A DNA stretch of 64,000 nt from Saccharum officinarum (taxonomy: Eukaryota > Streptophyta > Magnoliopsida > Poales > Poaceae): assembly GCA_020631735.1 (NCBI GenBank), contig CM036215.1, forward strand, positions 17,448,346 to 17,512,345. The letters run 5' to 3'. The first letter of the stretch is position 1. Each line of letters opens with the position of its first letter. The position numbers and the translations under genes are program-made. The notes under the pieces are model-generated. The model was not told the DNA's origin. It ran no database searches and was given only the letters and a program-made list of their open reading frames with translations. Shown here piece by piece: positions 45,575 through 57,767 of this stretch.

Positions 45575-46439
45575 GAGTTAGAGCTGTTGCCGAAAATAAA
45601 AAAATGTTTGGTGCTGGAATCTGGAGGCGGGTTTGCGCACACCGTCTGATCGGGAAATGGACGCGCCAGATTCGGTGTAATTCTTCTTAATTTTGTCGCG
45701 GATGCTTTGTTCTTCCTCCTTCTCCTTCTTGCTCTGCTTTGGATGGGATCGAACGGTGCACATTTGCTGGCTCATCAAGAGCTGGAGCTTGTTATGTGAT
45801 GTGGGTGTAGCCAAACTATTACCATTGCTGGATGCTTATGATAGACGTTGCTTGCAAATTTTTATTCTAGTGTTTGTGCCATTGCTAACAACGCAAGGAG
45901 ATATCATCTACACTGAGTGGTTGAGAGTTGGGCAGGAAGAACGAGACACTCCTGATGGAAGCGTCACACCTTCGATGTTGATTTAAGATTTTTTTTTCTT
46001 TTTTGAATGCAACTACCTAACACAAAAGGACGAATATTATACAATGTAATGTAAAGTTGAGATTGCATTTTCTGCTGCTCGGATGAAAATTCCAGGGTAC
46101 AAATCTAGGATCAAATCAAATCAGAGAGAAACCTATAGCCAGAAGTCCTAAAACAGTATTTTTCTCTCGCAACGTTTCAGTATAAATATCAGCCTAAGTC
46201 AAATTTCAGTACTATCGGACAGGGTGATGTCTCTCCCCCAGCTGCTGCCGCCGCCTGCGATGCAGTGCAATTAGCCAATTGCTGTTTGGTGACTGGGACC
46301 AGTATCTTGGAATGTTCCTGCAGGCGCATGGCCTTCTGCTGAACAACAGAACTACTAGTGCCATGCTTTGTTGGGCATTTTGTGAGCAGGGCTTTGATTT
46401 CCATGGCACTGTGGCCAATGAACAAAGGAAATGAAGGTC
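45575..46439. other. Intergenic DNA after IRX15-LIKE
   Basis: No intact gene. Gene-like scraps occur at about 45770-45985 (GGAGATATCATCTACACTGAG word) and 46370-46440 (TTTGATTTCCATGGCACTG). Diverged copies of these recur near 48600-48670, 50690-50800 and 51470-51530. Confidence 0.35.
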
Positions 46440-46915
46440 TTGTCCTCTTTCATTCCAAATTCTAAGTTTTTTCACTCCCTCTTCGTCACATCAATTTTTG
46501 CACGTATGCATAGAACATTAAATATTAGTAAAAAAAATAACTAATTGCACAGTTTGATAGTAAATCACGAGACGAATCTTTTGAGTCTAATTAGTCCATA
46601 ATTGGATACTAATTGTCAAATACAAACAAAAGTGTTATAGTAGCTAAAGTTGAAAAATGGCAATCTAAACCAGGGCCTTGTTCACTTCCCCTTCCAACCC
46701 AAAATATTTCCTCTTCCACCTATCACATCAAATCTTTCGACGCATGCATGAAGCATTAAATGTAGGTAAAAAAGATAACTAATTGCATAGTCTGTCTGTA
46801 AATGTCGGGACGAATCTTTTAAGCCTAGTTAGTCCATAATTAAACAAATTTTGTCAAATAACAACGAAAGATGCTACAGTAACTTTTCAGCTACTTTTCG
46901 CGAAGTGGACACACC
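46440..46915. mobile_element. Two adjoining Tourist-like MITEs
   Basis: A truncated unit spans about 46455-46675 (AACTAATTGCACAGTTTGA core). A full unit at about 46676-46915 runs from GGGCCTTGTTCACTTCC to GTGGACACACC and closely matches the MITE at 27973-28216. Confidence 0.7.
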
Positions 46916-48240
46916 TAGGCCGAAATCACCTTGTGAGCCGTACCTAGTCCATTCATGGCAGCCATCCTATGTTTGGCCCTACGAGTACGAGCGAGTTGCA
47001 CTGGAGAAGAGAATCATGTTTGGCCCTACAAGGTACTCTACACACTAGAGTAGCTCGCATATTTCTATCGCTGGATACTTTCCCACCGAGGCATCTCGTC
47101 TAGTCTGTGTGTAGGTAGCCATTACCGCCCCGTTGGTTTGAGCTATGCAGCCAAATCAGTAACTATCTAACAGTGTTTTTCTCTCACGATAAACTAGTGA
47201 ACAGTACTTTCAGTCACAATAAACCAGCGAAACGAACAGGCTGTACGTTATATATATTATTTTCTTGCAGGCTCAGTTGGTAGGTATTAGGTGATAATGA
47301 CCGTCGCTATTTTTTATTTTCTTTTCTTGTTTATTAAGTTGTATTCCATTTTACTCACCACTGGCTCGGTGGTTTGTAATATGTGCTATGATGGCTCTCT
47401 TGTAGCTGTGTCATGTAATTCTCTTCTACTTAACGAAAACGGGCTATATTCTCCTATCGCGAAAAAAACACACACTAGAGTAACAGTACGATGCAGGTAC
47501 TCCGTCTGAAATACTTCTACCAAACGTGACTCAAGAACAGTATTAGAGGCTAAAGTTTTTAGAGTTTGACTGCATGAATCTCTGCTGTTTACATCTGGTA
47601 ACAAAGAGAAGATTTTGCCGAACAAACATTTCATCAAGTGTATGTTTCTGAGATTTTGGAAGTAAGGAGATATGATCGTCTCCAGAGGGTGCTGAGAATT
47701 AGGTATAGATGTGACGGTTTTCATGGTAGTCTCACACCTAAGACTACCTGCAGTGGATACTCTAAAACGATACTCTAAAGCTTTAGAGTATGAATATAGA
47801 GTAAAAACTGTTGTACTGGGTACTCTAAAACGATACTCTATATTTTCTCTCACTCTATATTTAGAGTGGTACAGTGCTTACTCTATACTCTATAGTGGCG
47901 GGCCCCACTAGCTAAACAAAGGGAAAAATGTTATAACTCACAAACCAAAAATCCAAATTAAATTTCGATTGCACCATTAAATTCGTCTCAATAAATCCTT
48001 CAAAACTAGATCACACATGGATATATTTAGATAAAGTGACAAGTGGGTCCCACAGTGGATAGAGTGGATAGAGGATGATATAGAGGATGGATGGGTGCGG
48101 GAGAATTGAGTATAGAGAAGAGAATCATGCTGACTAGAACATATAGAGGATGAATATAGAGGTCCATGAGTGCGAGTAGTCTAATATGCCATCTGAGATG
48201 GTATTTCTTTTCTGATTGTAACAACCATGCAAAGATGAGT
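46916..48240. other. Intergenic DNA with small repeats
   Basis: No gene is supported. A short element-like piece (about 47165-47250) has CTCACGATAAACTAG and AATAAACCAGCGAA words. At 47740-48180 the words ACTCTAAAACGATACTCTA and TATAGAGGATGGATG recur as imperfect inverted ends of an unclassified MITE (about 47745-48180). Confidence 0.4.
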
Positions 48241-48582
48241 CGGCCTTGTTTAGTTCCTTCCTCAAAAGTTTACACCATATTTCATAGAATATTTGGACAC
48301 ATGCATAGAGTATTAAATATAGACTAAAAAATAACTAATTGCACAGATTGCGACTACTTTACAAGACAAATCTTTTAAGTCTAATTAGTCCATGATTTGA
48401 CAATAAAGTGCTACAGTAACACATATGCTAATGACGGATTAATTAGGCTTAATAAATTCGTCTCGCGGTTTACTGACAGATTCTGTAATTTGTTTTTTAT
48501 TAGTATTCGAACACCCCATGCGACACCCACATGTGATACCCGATGTGACACCTCAATGCTTTACGCACCGGAACTAAACAGC
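48241..48582. mobile_element. Tourist-like MITE, longer variant
   Basis: It begins GGCCTTGTTTAGTTCC and ends GGAACTAAACAG, with the shared core (AACTAATTGCACAG, GTCTAATTAGTCCATGA) plus extra internal sequence. Confidence 0.65.
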
Positions 48583-48698
48583 TTTGCTGAAAAAAGTGAC
48601 AAGCTCGGTTGGGCATTTTGTAGGCAGAGCACAGCAGGGACTTGATTTCCATGGCACGATGGCCAGAGAGGAAGAAATCACATGGGGAGTTCTACCTA

Positions 48699-48938
48699 GG
48701 GTGTGTTTAATTGGTGAAAAGTAGATGAAAACTTATTGTAGCACTTTTTTTACTGGGCAAATATTATCCAACCATGAAGTAACTAGGCTCAAAAGATTCA
48801 TCTCGCAAAAACAGACAAACTTAGCAATTAACTATTTTTTTACCTATATTTAATACTCCATGCATACGTCCCAATATTTGATGTGATGGGTGGAAGAGGA
48901 AATATTTTGGGTTTGCATGGAAAGTGAACGGCCCCTAG
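48699..48938. mobile_element. Tourist-like MITE
   Basis: It runs from GGGTGTGTTTAATTGG to GAAAGTGAACGGCCCC. The core words are in the opposite orientation to 27973-28216. Confidence 0.65.
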
Positions 48939-49139
48939 TTTTATTTTTTGAAATTCTACCTATAGTTCATTGATGAAGTAATCCTATGCACTAGTACGGA
49001 GTGTGAATTAGCCCTTTTGCAGAGGCAGGTACCAAGTGATTTTACAACTGCACATACCACTCTAATAGCAATTACAAGCATAGTTTTGCTCCGGCGGTCC
49101 TCTTCGACAAAGTTGCACGCATCTCAAAGCGCCTGGATA

Positions 49140-50445
49140 GTTAATTAAAATTTATTTTGTTTGGATGTGGACTCGGGCTGACTCTATCCATGTCCAACCC
49201 AAGCCTAGCCGCAACCCACTCAGATCCATAACATTAGTTAGACCGAGGTGCTCGGGCTCGTTCGCGGTACACGGAGGTGCTTGGGCTCATTCGCATAGCC
49301 GACGGGCGAGGGGCGGCAGCGGCGGCGCACGGAGGGCTTGGCAACAGCGGCGCATGGAGGGGCGGAGGGACCCGAGGCGAGGCTGAGGAGCCGGCACAAC
49401 TCCGCTCGGGCGTGGTGACTGGGGGCTCGGGATTTCGGGCGTTTGTATCGATCGATTCTGCAACATGTAGCATCTGATGATGTTGAGAACTCGGAGCAGT
49501 TCGATTGGTTTGCTGACGATGGAAAACTTCGACGTGAATGAATGTATCCCCCGTTCTGGTTCTAATTACTGTATCCTTGTATCTTTAGTTTCTGAACTCT
49601 GACGAGAAAGCTAATGTGTTGAGACTGTGTTTAACTGCTCGATAGCACTAGCAGTTCTCATACAGAATTCATGGCAAAATTATTCTAAAATCCGAAGTGG
49701 GAGGATAGCAAGAAGAGATAAACACAACAAAATGATTCTTCAATTGTTGTCCAGTTAACTTACTGCCGAATGGCAAGCCTGATCTTAAGGTCATCACACT
49801 ATATCATACACTACTGGCCTACTGCTAATTACACTACGAGACGACTGATTGCTGACCTAGTTAACTTACTGCTCAGTGGCATGCCCGATCTGAAGGTCCA
49901 CACACTATAGCTAACACTACTGCTAATTACACTGCAAGACTGACGCATTGCCATCAGACAAAATTCCTATGCGATCAAACCTGCACCTGCATAAAATTCA
50001 GGGACCAAATCAGCAAGCAGAGGCATCCTTCGCTAGGTGCCATGGCCGCCTATGAGGCGCTTCCTCTTGAAGCTCTCCTTGAAGCACACCTACCTGAGAG
50101 AGAGACAGCCTCACACCAGCCACCGCCCACCACCGAGTCATGGCCGAGCGCCGCACACGCTCGAAATCCCAAACCCCCTGCCACCGAACGTCCGAGCGGA
50201 GTTGTGCCGGCGCCGTCGCCAGCCTCAGCCTCGCCTTGGGTTCCTCCGCCCCTCCGTGCACCGCTCCTGCCATGCCCTCCATGCACAGCCGCCGCCACCC
50301 CTCGCTCGTCGATGATGCGAACGAGCCCAAGCACCTCCTTGTACTCTACCGAGTCTAAGTGAGTGGGCTGCGGCTGGGCATGGGTTGGACAAGCATAGGG
50401 TCAGCCCAGTCCAGATCCGAACAAAATTAATTTAATTAATTATTA
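49140..50445. mobile_element. Long-inverted-repeat element, Mutator-like or foldback (candidate)
   Basis: About 300 bp at 49150-49450 matches, inverted, 50140-50440. Shared words include GGACTCGGGCTGAC versus GGACTGGGCTGACC, TGTCCAACCCA, and the GC-rich GAACGAGCCCAAGCACCTCC / GAGTTGTGCCGG block. The ends lie in TTAATTAA-rich DNA, so the target duplication cannot be read reliably. The interior (49470-50000) has an exon-like stretch after GTAGCATCTGATG encoding ENSEQFDWFADDGKLRRE and a stop, possibly a captured gene fragment. Confidence 0.6.
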
Positions 50446-51588
50446 TCTAAGTGCTTTAAGATGCGTGTAACTTTTTTGAGAAGGACCACCGGAGCAACAC
50501 TCTTTTTTAAAAAAGAAATATTATATGAAATACTAGTAAAAGTAACATGCCCCAAGGAAAAGTAACAAATATTCTAGAAAAAACATGCCATAAATGCAGA
50601 TTTTAAAAAGCTTGGCTGCACGGATCTCTCTGTAGTTTATTTTCAGAGAGTAAGGAAATGCAGATTTTGCCTAAGATACACTTGAAGGGCTGCATTTTAT
50701 TCTAGAATCTGTGTCATTGCTGTGGATATGTTACCATCTGGAGTGAGTGGCTGTGAGTTGTGTTGGATTGGGGGACACTCCTTACCCAAGTGTCACGTTT
50801 AAGCTGTCAATTCAGAGACAAAACACTTTATTGGAGATCACTATATATAGTTGCCTTGCACATTTTTGGCTGAAAAAAATCCACAGCAGAGAGCTAATAG
50901 TATCGACTGTACATACTGAGGTCATGACCAGGTTTCATAGTTTCCGCTACTCTGACCTGAGTTTTGATGTTTTCGGTGTTCCTAAGAGCATCTCCAAGAG
51001 TACCTAATAATCCTTCTCAATCCTTATTTTTTTAAGGAAGAACGGAAAAAATCCATCTCCAACAACTCCTAAAATGACCTCCTAATCTTTTAGCACTTGG
51101 GAAAAAAAGACCCGTTGCACGTAAAGATACGCTGGCGGCCCATCGCGTATATCCACCCTCCCCGCCGCGCGCTCCTTTTGCGCCGTCATTTTCTCCCGTG
51201 GTCTCCACGTGGGAAAGGAAAAGGAGGAAATACAGGGTTCCAGGTGAAAAAATCGCAAGAGAGAAAGATATGGTGGAAGGGGTTAAATGGATATAGAAAC
51301 AATTTAGGATTCCTAATGCAAAACATCACAACTGACCTTTTGATTTTTTGGAAGTGGAATATTAGAAACTTTTGGAGAGAGGATTATTATGTCTGGTTGG
51401 GTTTTCATTTTTTTTTATCGCAGGAAGTGTTTTCATTGATTCTGTAAAGATTCGATTGTGTGATGAAAAAGGAGATGTCCTCATCATCTGGACTAAGTGG
51501 CTGAATCTGACGGCTGTTGGGTAGGACTAGGACAAATGGACAAACGATCAATCCTTTTGAAATAAAGTGTTACCGACTAAATTGACTA
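50446..51588. other. Intergenic DNA with decayed gene-like scraps
   Basis: No intact gene. The segments 50690-50800 and 51465-51535 resemble 45850-45975 in base order (GGAGAT...ATC...TGAGTGG...GTTGGG). Confidence 0.35.
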
Positions 51589-51832
51589 AGGGTGCATTTA
51601 CTTCCTTCAAAGTTCTAAAAATTTTACAAGATTCTCTGTCACATCGAATCTTTAGATGCGTGTATAGAATATTAAATATAGGTAAAAAAATAACTAATTA
51701 CACAGTTTGGTTGTAAATCACGAGACGAATATTTAGAACCTAATTAGTCCATGATTGGACACTAATTACTAAATACAAACAAAAGAGTTACTGTTCTTCG
51801 AAAAATTTTACCGAAGCAACTAAACACACCCT
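51589..51832. mobile_element. Tourist-like MITE
   Basis: It runs from GGGTGCATTTACTTCC to AACTAAACACACCC, with the core AACTAATTACACAG and AATTAGTCCATGATTGG. Confidence 0.7.
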
Positions 51833-52206
51833 AAAGATGAATGATGTTCGCCTTGCACAGTTCGATATAAGAAACTCAGGTTTCTGGGTAGGCCGGACCC
51901 AAGCCCCACCATGACTTCAGGCTCTACACACCATCAGAAGAGTTCAGTTGCTGACTTTGATGTCCTAGGAGAGGGTAAACTTTCAAAATTTTGTCTCATG
52001 AACTACCCTGGAGATCTCAGGTTACTGACTGAGTACTGTACACTCTACCGAGGCATGCATTTCAAAAGTAGGATAAATTTCTTTTCTTGCCATTGCAATT
52101 TTACAAAATCTTTTATTTGCCACTATTAATGACACATGGGCCATGTCACTGACACATGAATGCAAAATAAGGGATTGAAAATTTATACTGCAAAATGATG
52201 AATAGG

Positions 52207-52455
52207 GCCTTGTTTAGTTTCAAAGTTGGGAGCTGCCAGAAATACTGTAGTATTTCGTTTGTATTTGTCAATTATTGTTTAAATATTGACTAATTAGGCT
52301 CAAAAGATTTGTCTCGCAAAGTACAAGCAAACTATGTAATTAGTTTTTTTACCTACATTTAATACTCCATGGATGTGTCCAAAGATTTGATGTAATAGTG
52401 ATGTGATAGAGAATCTTTGCACTTTTTGTATTTTGGAAGGAACTAAACAAGGGCT
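52207..52455. mobile_element. Tourist-like MITE
   Basis: It runs from GGCCTTGTTTAGTTTC to GGAACTAAACAAGGGC, with core ACTAATTAGGCTCAAAAG. Confidence 0.75.
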
Positions 52456-52673
52456 AGATTAAATAGCTTGATTTCCTGACAACTAATCATTAACCCAGAC
52501 ACCCAGTACACACTTCGACATGTAAGATCTAATTCACCGGACTTTAACACGTAAGAAATCCTATATGTCTGTATAGATGTACTAGGCCTCTGGCAATAAT
52601 TTATTAACATAAAGCTGAATCCAAAGTGAGTCACATCATTTCAGCTTTATAGCCATCGGACTCACTAATTTCA

Positions 52674-52905
52674 CTCCCTCTATCCCTATTTAAATGTCGT
52701 TTCCGGTGTTCGTGCCATAAGTTTAATTCGATTTATAAAAAATACGTGTAATATTTTTATCTTCAAATAAATTTATCAAAAAACTAGATTCAAAGATCTA
52801 TCTAATGATACTAATTATGTACTATAAATATTAATATTTTTTAATATATATTTTGTTAAAGTGGTTTCTCGGGAAGCGAAAGCGACAAATATTTAGGGAG
52901 GGATG
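52674..52905. mobile_element. Stowaway-like MITE (Tc1/mariner type)
   Basis: It starts CTCCCTCTATCCCTATTTAA and ends AAATATTTAGGGAGGGATGG, near-perfect inverted ends with the CTCCCTC signature of Stowaway. The interior is AT-rich. Confidence 0.75.
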
Positions 52906-53692
52906 GACTACGATCTAAGTCTTGTTTTGGTTCAACTTTGGAATTGTGACTTTATTTACAATCCAAAGCTACATAAAAAGGGACAAGTTTTGTAAGCAAT
53001 TATTTACAATTTGGTCACTATATTGCAACAATATAGCAATCCCCACCTCCCACCAGTTTGCATCAAATTGGACTGTAAAATAACCAAAATACCCATTGGG
53101 ATTTCGGGGAATACTGTTCATGCCCATGCTGGCCCCATGTTCTAACAAGAGTGCCTACAAAGATTCATGTGTTTTCATTAAATGGAAAATGAGATCCACC
53201 CTCTCACGATGCGGTAGCTTAAATATGTAAGGTAAGAGCAAGTCAAGAGAGGGGAAAACTCTTTGAGAAGAAGATTTGTTTTGTGATTTCGCTTATCAAA
53301 ACACAACCTTTAGTCCGCGTTGGTGCTCCACAAAGGGTATGGTCCGAGTCACCAAGCCTTACCTTGGTCACGGTGTTGGGTAAGCAGCAAAAGCCACCGC
53401 TAACCAAAATGGGTTTCGTAAGCCATTAAGGCTCACCACTTGTCACCCAACTCTCTTGATCAACAAAAGCCACCGCATGACTTGTAACTTGCGACCGTGA
53501 GGGTGTCTAGTGGGGTCTTTCCTCAAAATCTTTTTCCTTTTTACGGTGATTTTACATTTTTCGGGAAATGATTATCACCACCGAGGGCCAAAACCAGTGG
53601 CGTTGGATGGTTCTAAACCAGTGATGATAACATTTCTGCAGTAGTAAACACAAGCACATACTTGGCTTAGTTTATCAGTAGCTAACTAAATA
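52906..53692. other. Intergenic DNA upstream of the methyltransferase-like gene
   Basis: No gene is seen. At 53290-53480 a CCAAGCCTTACCTTGG- and AAGCCACCGC-bearing stretch looks repeat-like but is not classified. Confidence 0.35.
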
Positions 53693-53852
53693 CTGCTCCT
53701 TCTGTTCCAAATTGTTAGGCGTTTTGGTTTTTTGTAGGTACATGATTTTTGCTACGTGTCTAGATCTATATTATGTGTAGATTTTTAGTAAAAACTATGC
53801 ATCTAAATCTAAAAAAGTATAACGACCTACCATTTGGAACTGAGGGAATAGA
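53693..53852. mobile_element. Short Stowaway-like MITE
   Basis: About 160 bp with inverted ends TACTGCTCCTTCTGTTCCAAA and (reverse) TATTCCCTCAGTTCCAAA. It lies about 170 bp upstream of the next gene's start codon. Confidence 0.6.
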
Positions 53853-54023
53853 TGTTTTGCTCTTTTAAAAAAACAAAATTGGAAACAAGAACAAAAATTA
53901 GGTAAAAACAAACAAAGTAGCCCAGTTAAGACTTTGTGCTCGAGAAAAGCCCAACAACGAGGCCCAAAAGGCTCCTAGCAATCGTGGCACCATCTCCTCC
54001 ATCGCCGATGCTCACGAGTCCCG

Positions 54024-56688
54024 ATGGCTTCCTCGCCCGCCGCCGCTCGCCGCCTTCTCCTCCTCCGCCACCGCCATGGCCACCTTCTCCCCAAACGACA
54101 CTTCTCTTCCTCGTCCGCTGCCGACGGCCTCGACGACGGCGGTGGCGGCGGCCGCGTCAAGATCTTCGACCGCGACCTGAAGCGCCGGCACCGGGACCGC
54201 GCGGCGTGGGCGATGCGTGAGACCGACGGGCTCGTGGATGCCGTCGCCGAAAACCTCCTCGACCGCCTCGAGGACTGCAGGAAAGCCTTCCCCTCCGCGC
54301 TCTGCCTCGGGGGCTCCGCCGGTGCCGTCCGCCGCTTGCTCCGCGGCCGCGGTGAGCCACCTTGCATCCTGCTCCTAGTCTTCTTGCGCGCTTCTTTATT
54401 TTGTACTCGTCACCAGATCGCGCCATGCCGCCATCAAGGTTGCACCAATTTTGCACGGAAATGAACTGAATGCCTTCGTCGCAGGTGGAATTGAGAGGCT
54501 GATCATGATGGACATGTCAGCCGACATGGTGAAGAAGTGGCGAGAGTCAGATAATTCCAGTGGTGATGAACCTGAGACGCACTTTGTTGTCGGCGATGAG
54601 GAGTTCCTTCCAATCAAAGAGAGGTGACTTCACTTTCTCGGTGGTTTTAATTTCATGTACTGTATTCATGATATTGAGAGTAAAATGTACCAAACTCACA
54701 ACTACTTTGCCGAGATTGCAATGTACCTCCCATGGGGTCTAACAATCAACTACCAGCTATACACAGGTGATATTGTGCAGTTGAACGACCACGACTTAAA
54801 ATTTGTAACATATAAAATTGAATATGACACACACACACACACACACACACAGATGTTTATCTTTCCAATTCTCATGCGAAAAAAGAAGAGGTATTCTTTC
54901 CTTCAGCGGTTCGGCTTTCAACTTCTCTCCTCCCACCTTGCTTACAGATCAAAGCATACATGATGCATGAGGAAAAAAAATGTAATTGCTTCATGCTTGT
55001 GTGATTTTTTATTCTTGTGCCTGAGTGAGTCAGCTGTAGTGTCAAAAGCATAATTATAAACACACAGGCAGATCTTGCAACATTTACTCATTAGTGTGGT
55101 TCATGGGTTCTGAAGTTCACAGGATTTGATAATAAGCTGTCTTGGACTTCATTGGACAAATGATCTACCTGGAGCCATGATACAGGTCGATTTCTTAACC
55201 TGAACCAGTTTATATTACTATGTTCCTATAATGGTCAGTTATTTACAAAAGGAATTCCTTGACTATCGATAGCTGGTTAACTGTTACCTTTTCCTTGCAG
55301 TGTAGGCTAGCGTTGCAACCTGATGGCCTTTTTCTGGCAGCAATTCTTGGTGGAGAAACACTGAAGTAACAACCTGTCAAATTGTAGACAAAACTTGATT
55401 TTTCCATTTGTTGTCATTTTTTTTTACTTCCTTATCTGACTTGTCTTGCCTCGATTTCTATTATCAGGGAGCTTAGAATTGCATGTACAGTTGCTCAAAT
55501 GGAACGCGAAGGAGGCATCAGTCCTCGAATGTCCCCTTTAGCGCAAGTATGGCTACTTTATGTTCTGAGGTTTGCTAAAGGATATTTGTTTGTACTCCCT
55601 TTACATATTTGTTATACCACTTCATGGTAAAGTCACTACTTCAGTAGACTATGCAGACATTTACAACAGTCAGAATGAGTCTTACATGCATACAACTACT
55701 CTACCTGTCCTGTTATGTGCCCATTTGTTTTAACTGTGGCTTTTTATTGCACTTTTCAAGGTCCGTGACGCAGGAAACCTTTTGACAAGGGCAGGTTTCA
55801 CCCTTCCAGGAGTTGATGTTGATCAGTATACCGTTAAATACAATAATGGTTTGTAGAAAAATAGAACCTAAATTTCTTATAGTGATGTGTATTGTCCAGC
55901 TTCTCTTTTCCTCACAATATAGCATGATGGTAGAATAAACATGTATTTCAACTTTTATGCTTGGCTTTTGTGTGATTGCTGTACATCTATCAAATAGCAA
56001 TATTCCTTCCTATATTCAGTTTAGAAATAATATATGTTATAAGAGTTCACTCAGTATCAAAGAAATTTGCTGACTTTGATTATGGAGATTTACGGGTTAC
56101 CTACCCATGCTGATGTTTTTGCTACTTTGGTCAACTAGCTTGGGAACTTGTTGAACATCTTAGAGCAATGGGGGAAACAAATGCTCTCTTTCAAAGAAAT
56201 CCTGTGAGTATCTTACATATCATACTCGCTTATCAAAAAAATGTCTAAATCTAATAGTTTTAGTTATCCTAGTAATTGAACTTGGATTGATTTTGTGTTA
56301 TCAGGTGTTGAAAAGGGATACAGCCTTGGCAACTGCAGCAATTTACCAGTCAATGTTTGGATTCGAAGACGGATCTATTCCAGCAACCTTTCAAGTTCTG
56401 TACTTGCCTCATTAGAGTAGAGCATAGCACACTTTACCTTTATTTGAACCTGAACTGATCAGCAAAAATCCTTTTTTTCAGAAAATTTAATTGATATGGG
56501 CTAGAGATATAATTAATCCCCGTAAATGATACACAAACTGCTGATTGCCAAATATTTTCTTGTTTCCACAGGTAATTTACATGACTGGCTGGAGGGAGCA
56601 TCCATCACAGCAAAAGGCTAAGAGAAGGGGTTCTGCGACCATATCATTCAGTGATATACAGAAACAATTTGGTCCCAGTGAGAACTGA
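54024..56688 (+). CDS. NDUFAF5: NDUFAF5-type methyltransferase-like complex I assembly factor, mitochondrial
   Basis: Nine exons join in frame to 346 residues: 54024-54351, 54485-54623, 55116-55185, 55301-55365, 55468-55546, 55761-55848, 56139-56203, 56305-56394 and 56572-56688. All introns have GT-AG ends. The N-terminus is Arg/Ser-rich with few acids, a likely mitochondrial targeting peptide. Family motifs follow: [99 protein letters not shown], and [13 protein letters not shown] joined to [11 protein letters not shown], ending [17 protein letters not shown]. The human homologue hydroxylates an arginine of NDUFS7 during early complex I assembly, so a methyl-transfer role should not be assumed. 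SAM motif I reads CLGGSAGAV, lacking the usual acidic DxGxG form. Exon 3 begins after TTCTGAAG, an acceptor chosen because it keeps frame and gives the conserved SS before DLII. Intron 2 holds a (CA)12 repeat. Confidence 0.92.
54827..54851. repeat. (CA)12 microsatellite in intron 2
   Basis: Uninterrupted ACAC run within the second intron of the assembly-factor gene. Confidence 0.95.
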
Positions 56689-57602
56689 GCCTCACTGCTT
56701 CAAAAATGGTAGGTGAATACTGGCACTATGTTCATTTTTGTTATTTTTCACTATCACTTTGCAACTGATCTCTCTGCTAACTCTTAGTTTTCTGTTACCA
56801 GTGTTCCCAAACCCTTGATCTAAAATAAAAAAACAACACTTGAGGAAAGAAAAGAAATCATCTGGTGACTCCAGCATATGGCCTTGTATTCCTGAAGGTT
56901 GACGTTTGTGGTGGGCTTCTGTTGGCTGTCAATTTTCTATGGGAAATCACTCAATTCGTATCAGTCATGATTCTGCTGCAAATGTCAGTGCATGGAGAAC
57001 CGATATTGCGTATTGTATGAACATACTGAGTTTAATGGAATTCGGAACTTGTGAAATTCATCTGTAGCGTTACTCCATCCACAATGTTCATAGCTTAAAC
57101 TGTTCACTAGTGGTGCGCTACAATGTTACAAGACACCACCAATGTTGTGGTAAATCTGTGAGTACAAAGAAACTCTGAGATTTATTTACTCCCTGAACAA
57201 ATGTGTTCAAATTTTAGCTGATGATATGGCTTATCAATCCTTTTACATAAACTTCCGAAAGCGTCAGAATTCAGAACCTGATGATACTCTAATGTGCATA
57301 CGAAACATTTTTTTTTGAGGAGCCACAGCAATGATTTTCTTCCAAACTTTTAGATTCGAAATGCCGATTCCACCTTTTTAGATTGTAAGTTTTTCCACTT
57401 ACTATATGATGCTCGTGGTAGACTTATAATTAGCATTGACTCCTCATTCGTTAAGAATTTAAGTATCCTTAAAGTTTATAAACACATCATGCTGTTCTAG
57501 CTGCTTCATCTTCAGGCTGCAATCAGGTCTTGAAGAACCATGAGACTTCGTTTGAAGTTTCAGTTCCAGCTCCTGTTGTTTTCCATAATCCAGAGTAGTC
57601 AG
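56689..57602. other. 3' flank of the assembly-factor gene up to the copia element
   Basis: Probably 3' untranslated region for the first few hundred bases, though no poly(A) signal is clear. No further gene is seen. Confidence 0.4.
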
Positions 57603-57705
57603 TGTTGGAATATGTGTGTATTAGGCCCATGAGGCCCATGTATGGTTACCTATATAGCTACCCTTCTAGAGTTAGCCCAAATCAATAGAATCACTTTCCT
57701 AAACA
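57603..57705 (+). repeat. 5' LTR of the copia element (103 bp)
   Basis: It starts TGTTGGAATATG, ends TCCTAAACA, and is followed directly by the primer-binding site. At 103 bp it is very short. The 3' LTR needed to confirm the borders is outside the window. Confidence 0.75.
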
Positions 57706-57719
57706 TGGTATCAAGAGCC
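57706..57719 (+). other. Primer-binding site, initiator-Met tRNA
   Basis: TGGTATCAAGAGCC, directly after the LTR; it matches the common TGGTATCAGAGC type apart from one extra A. Confidence 0.9.
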
Positions 57720-57767
57720 TAGGGTTTTCCTGTTCCTTCCCCAACCCCAGCCGCCGCCGTCGCCATC

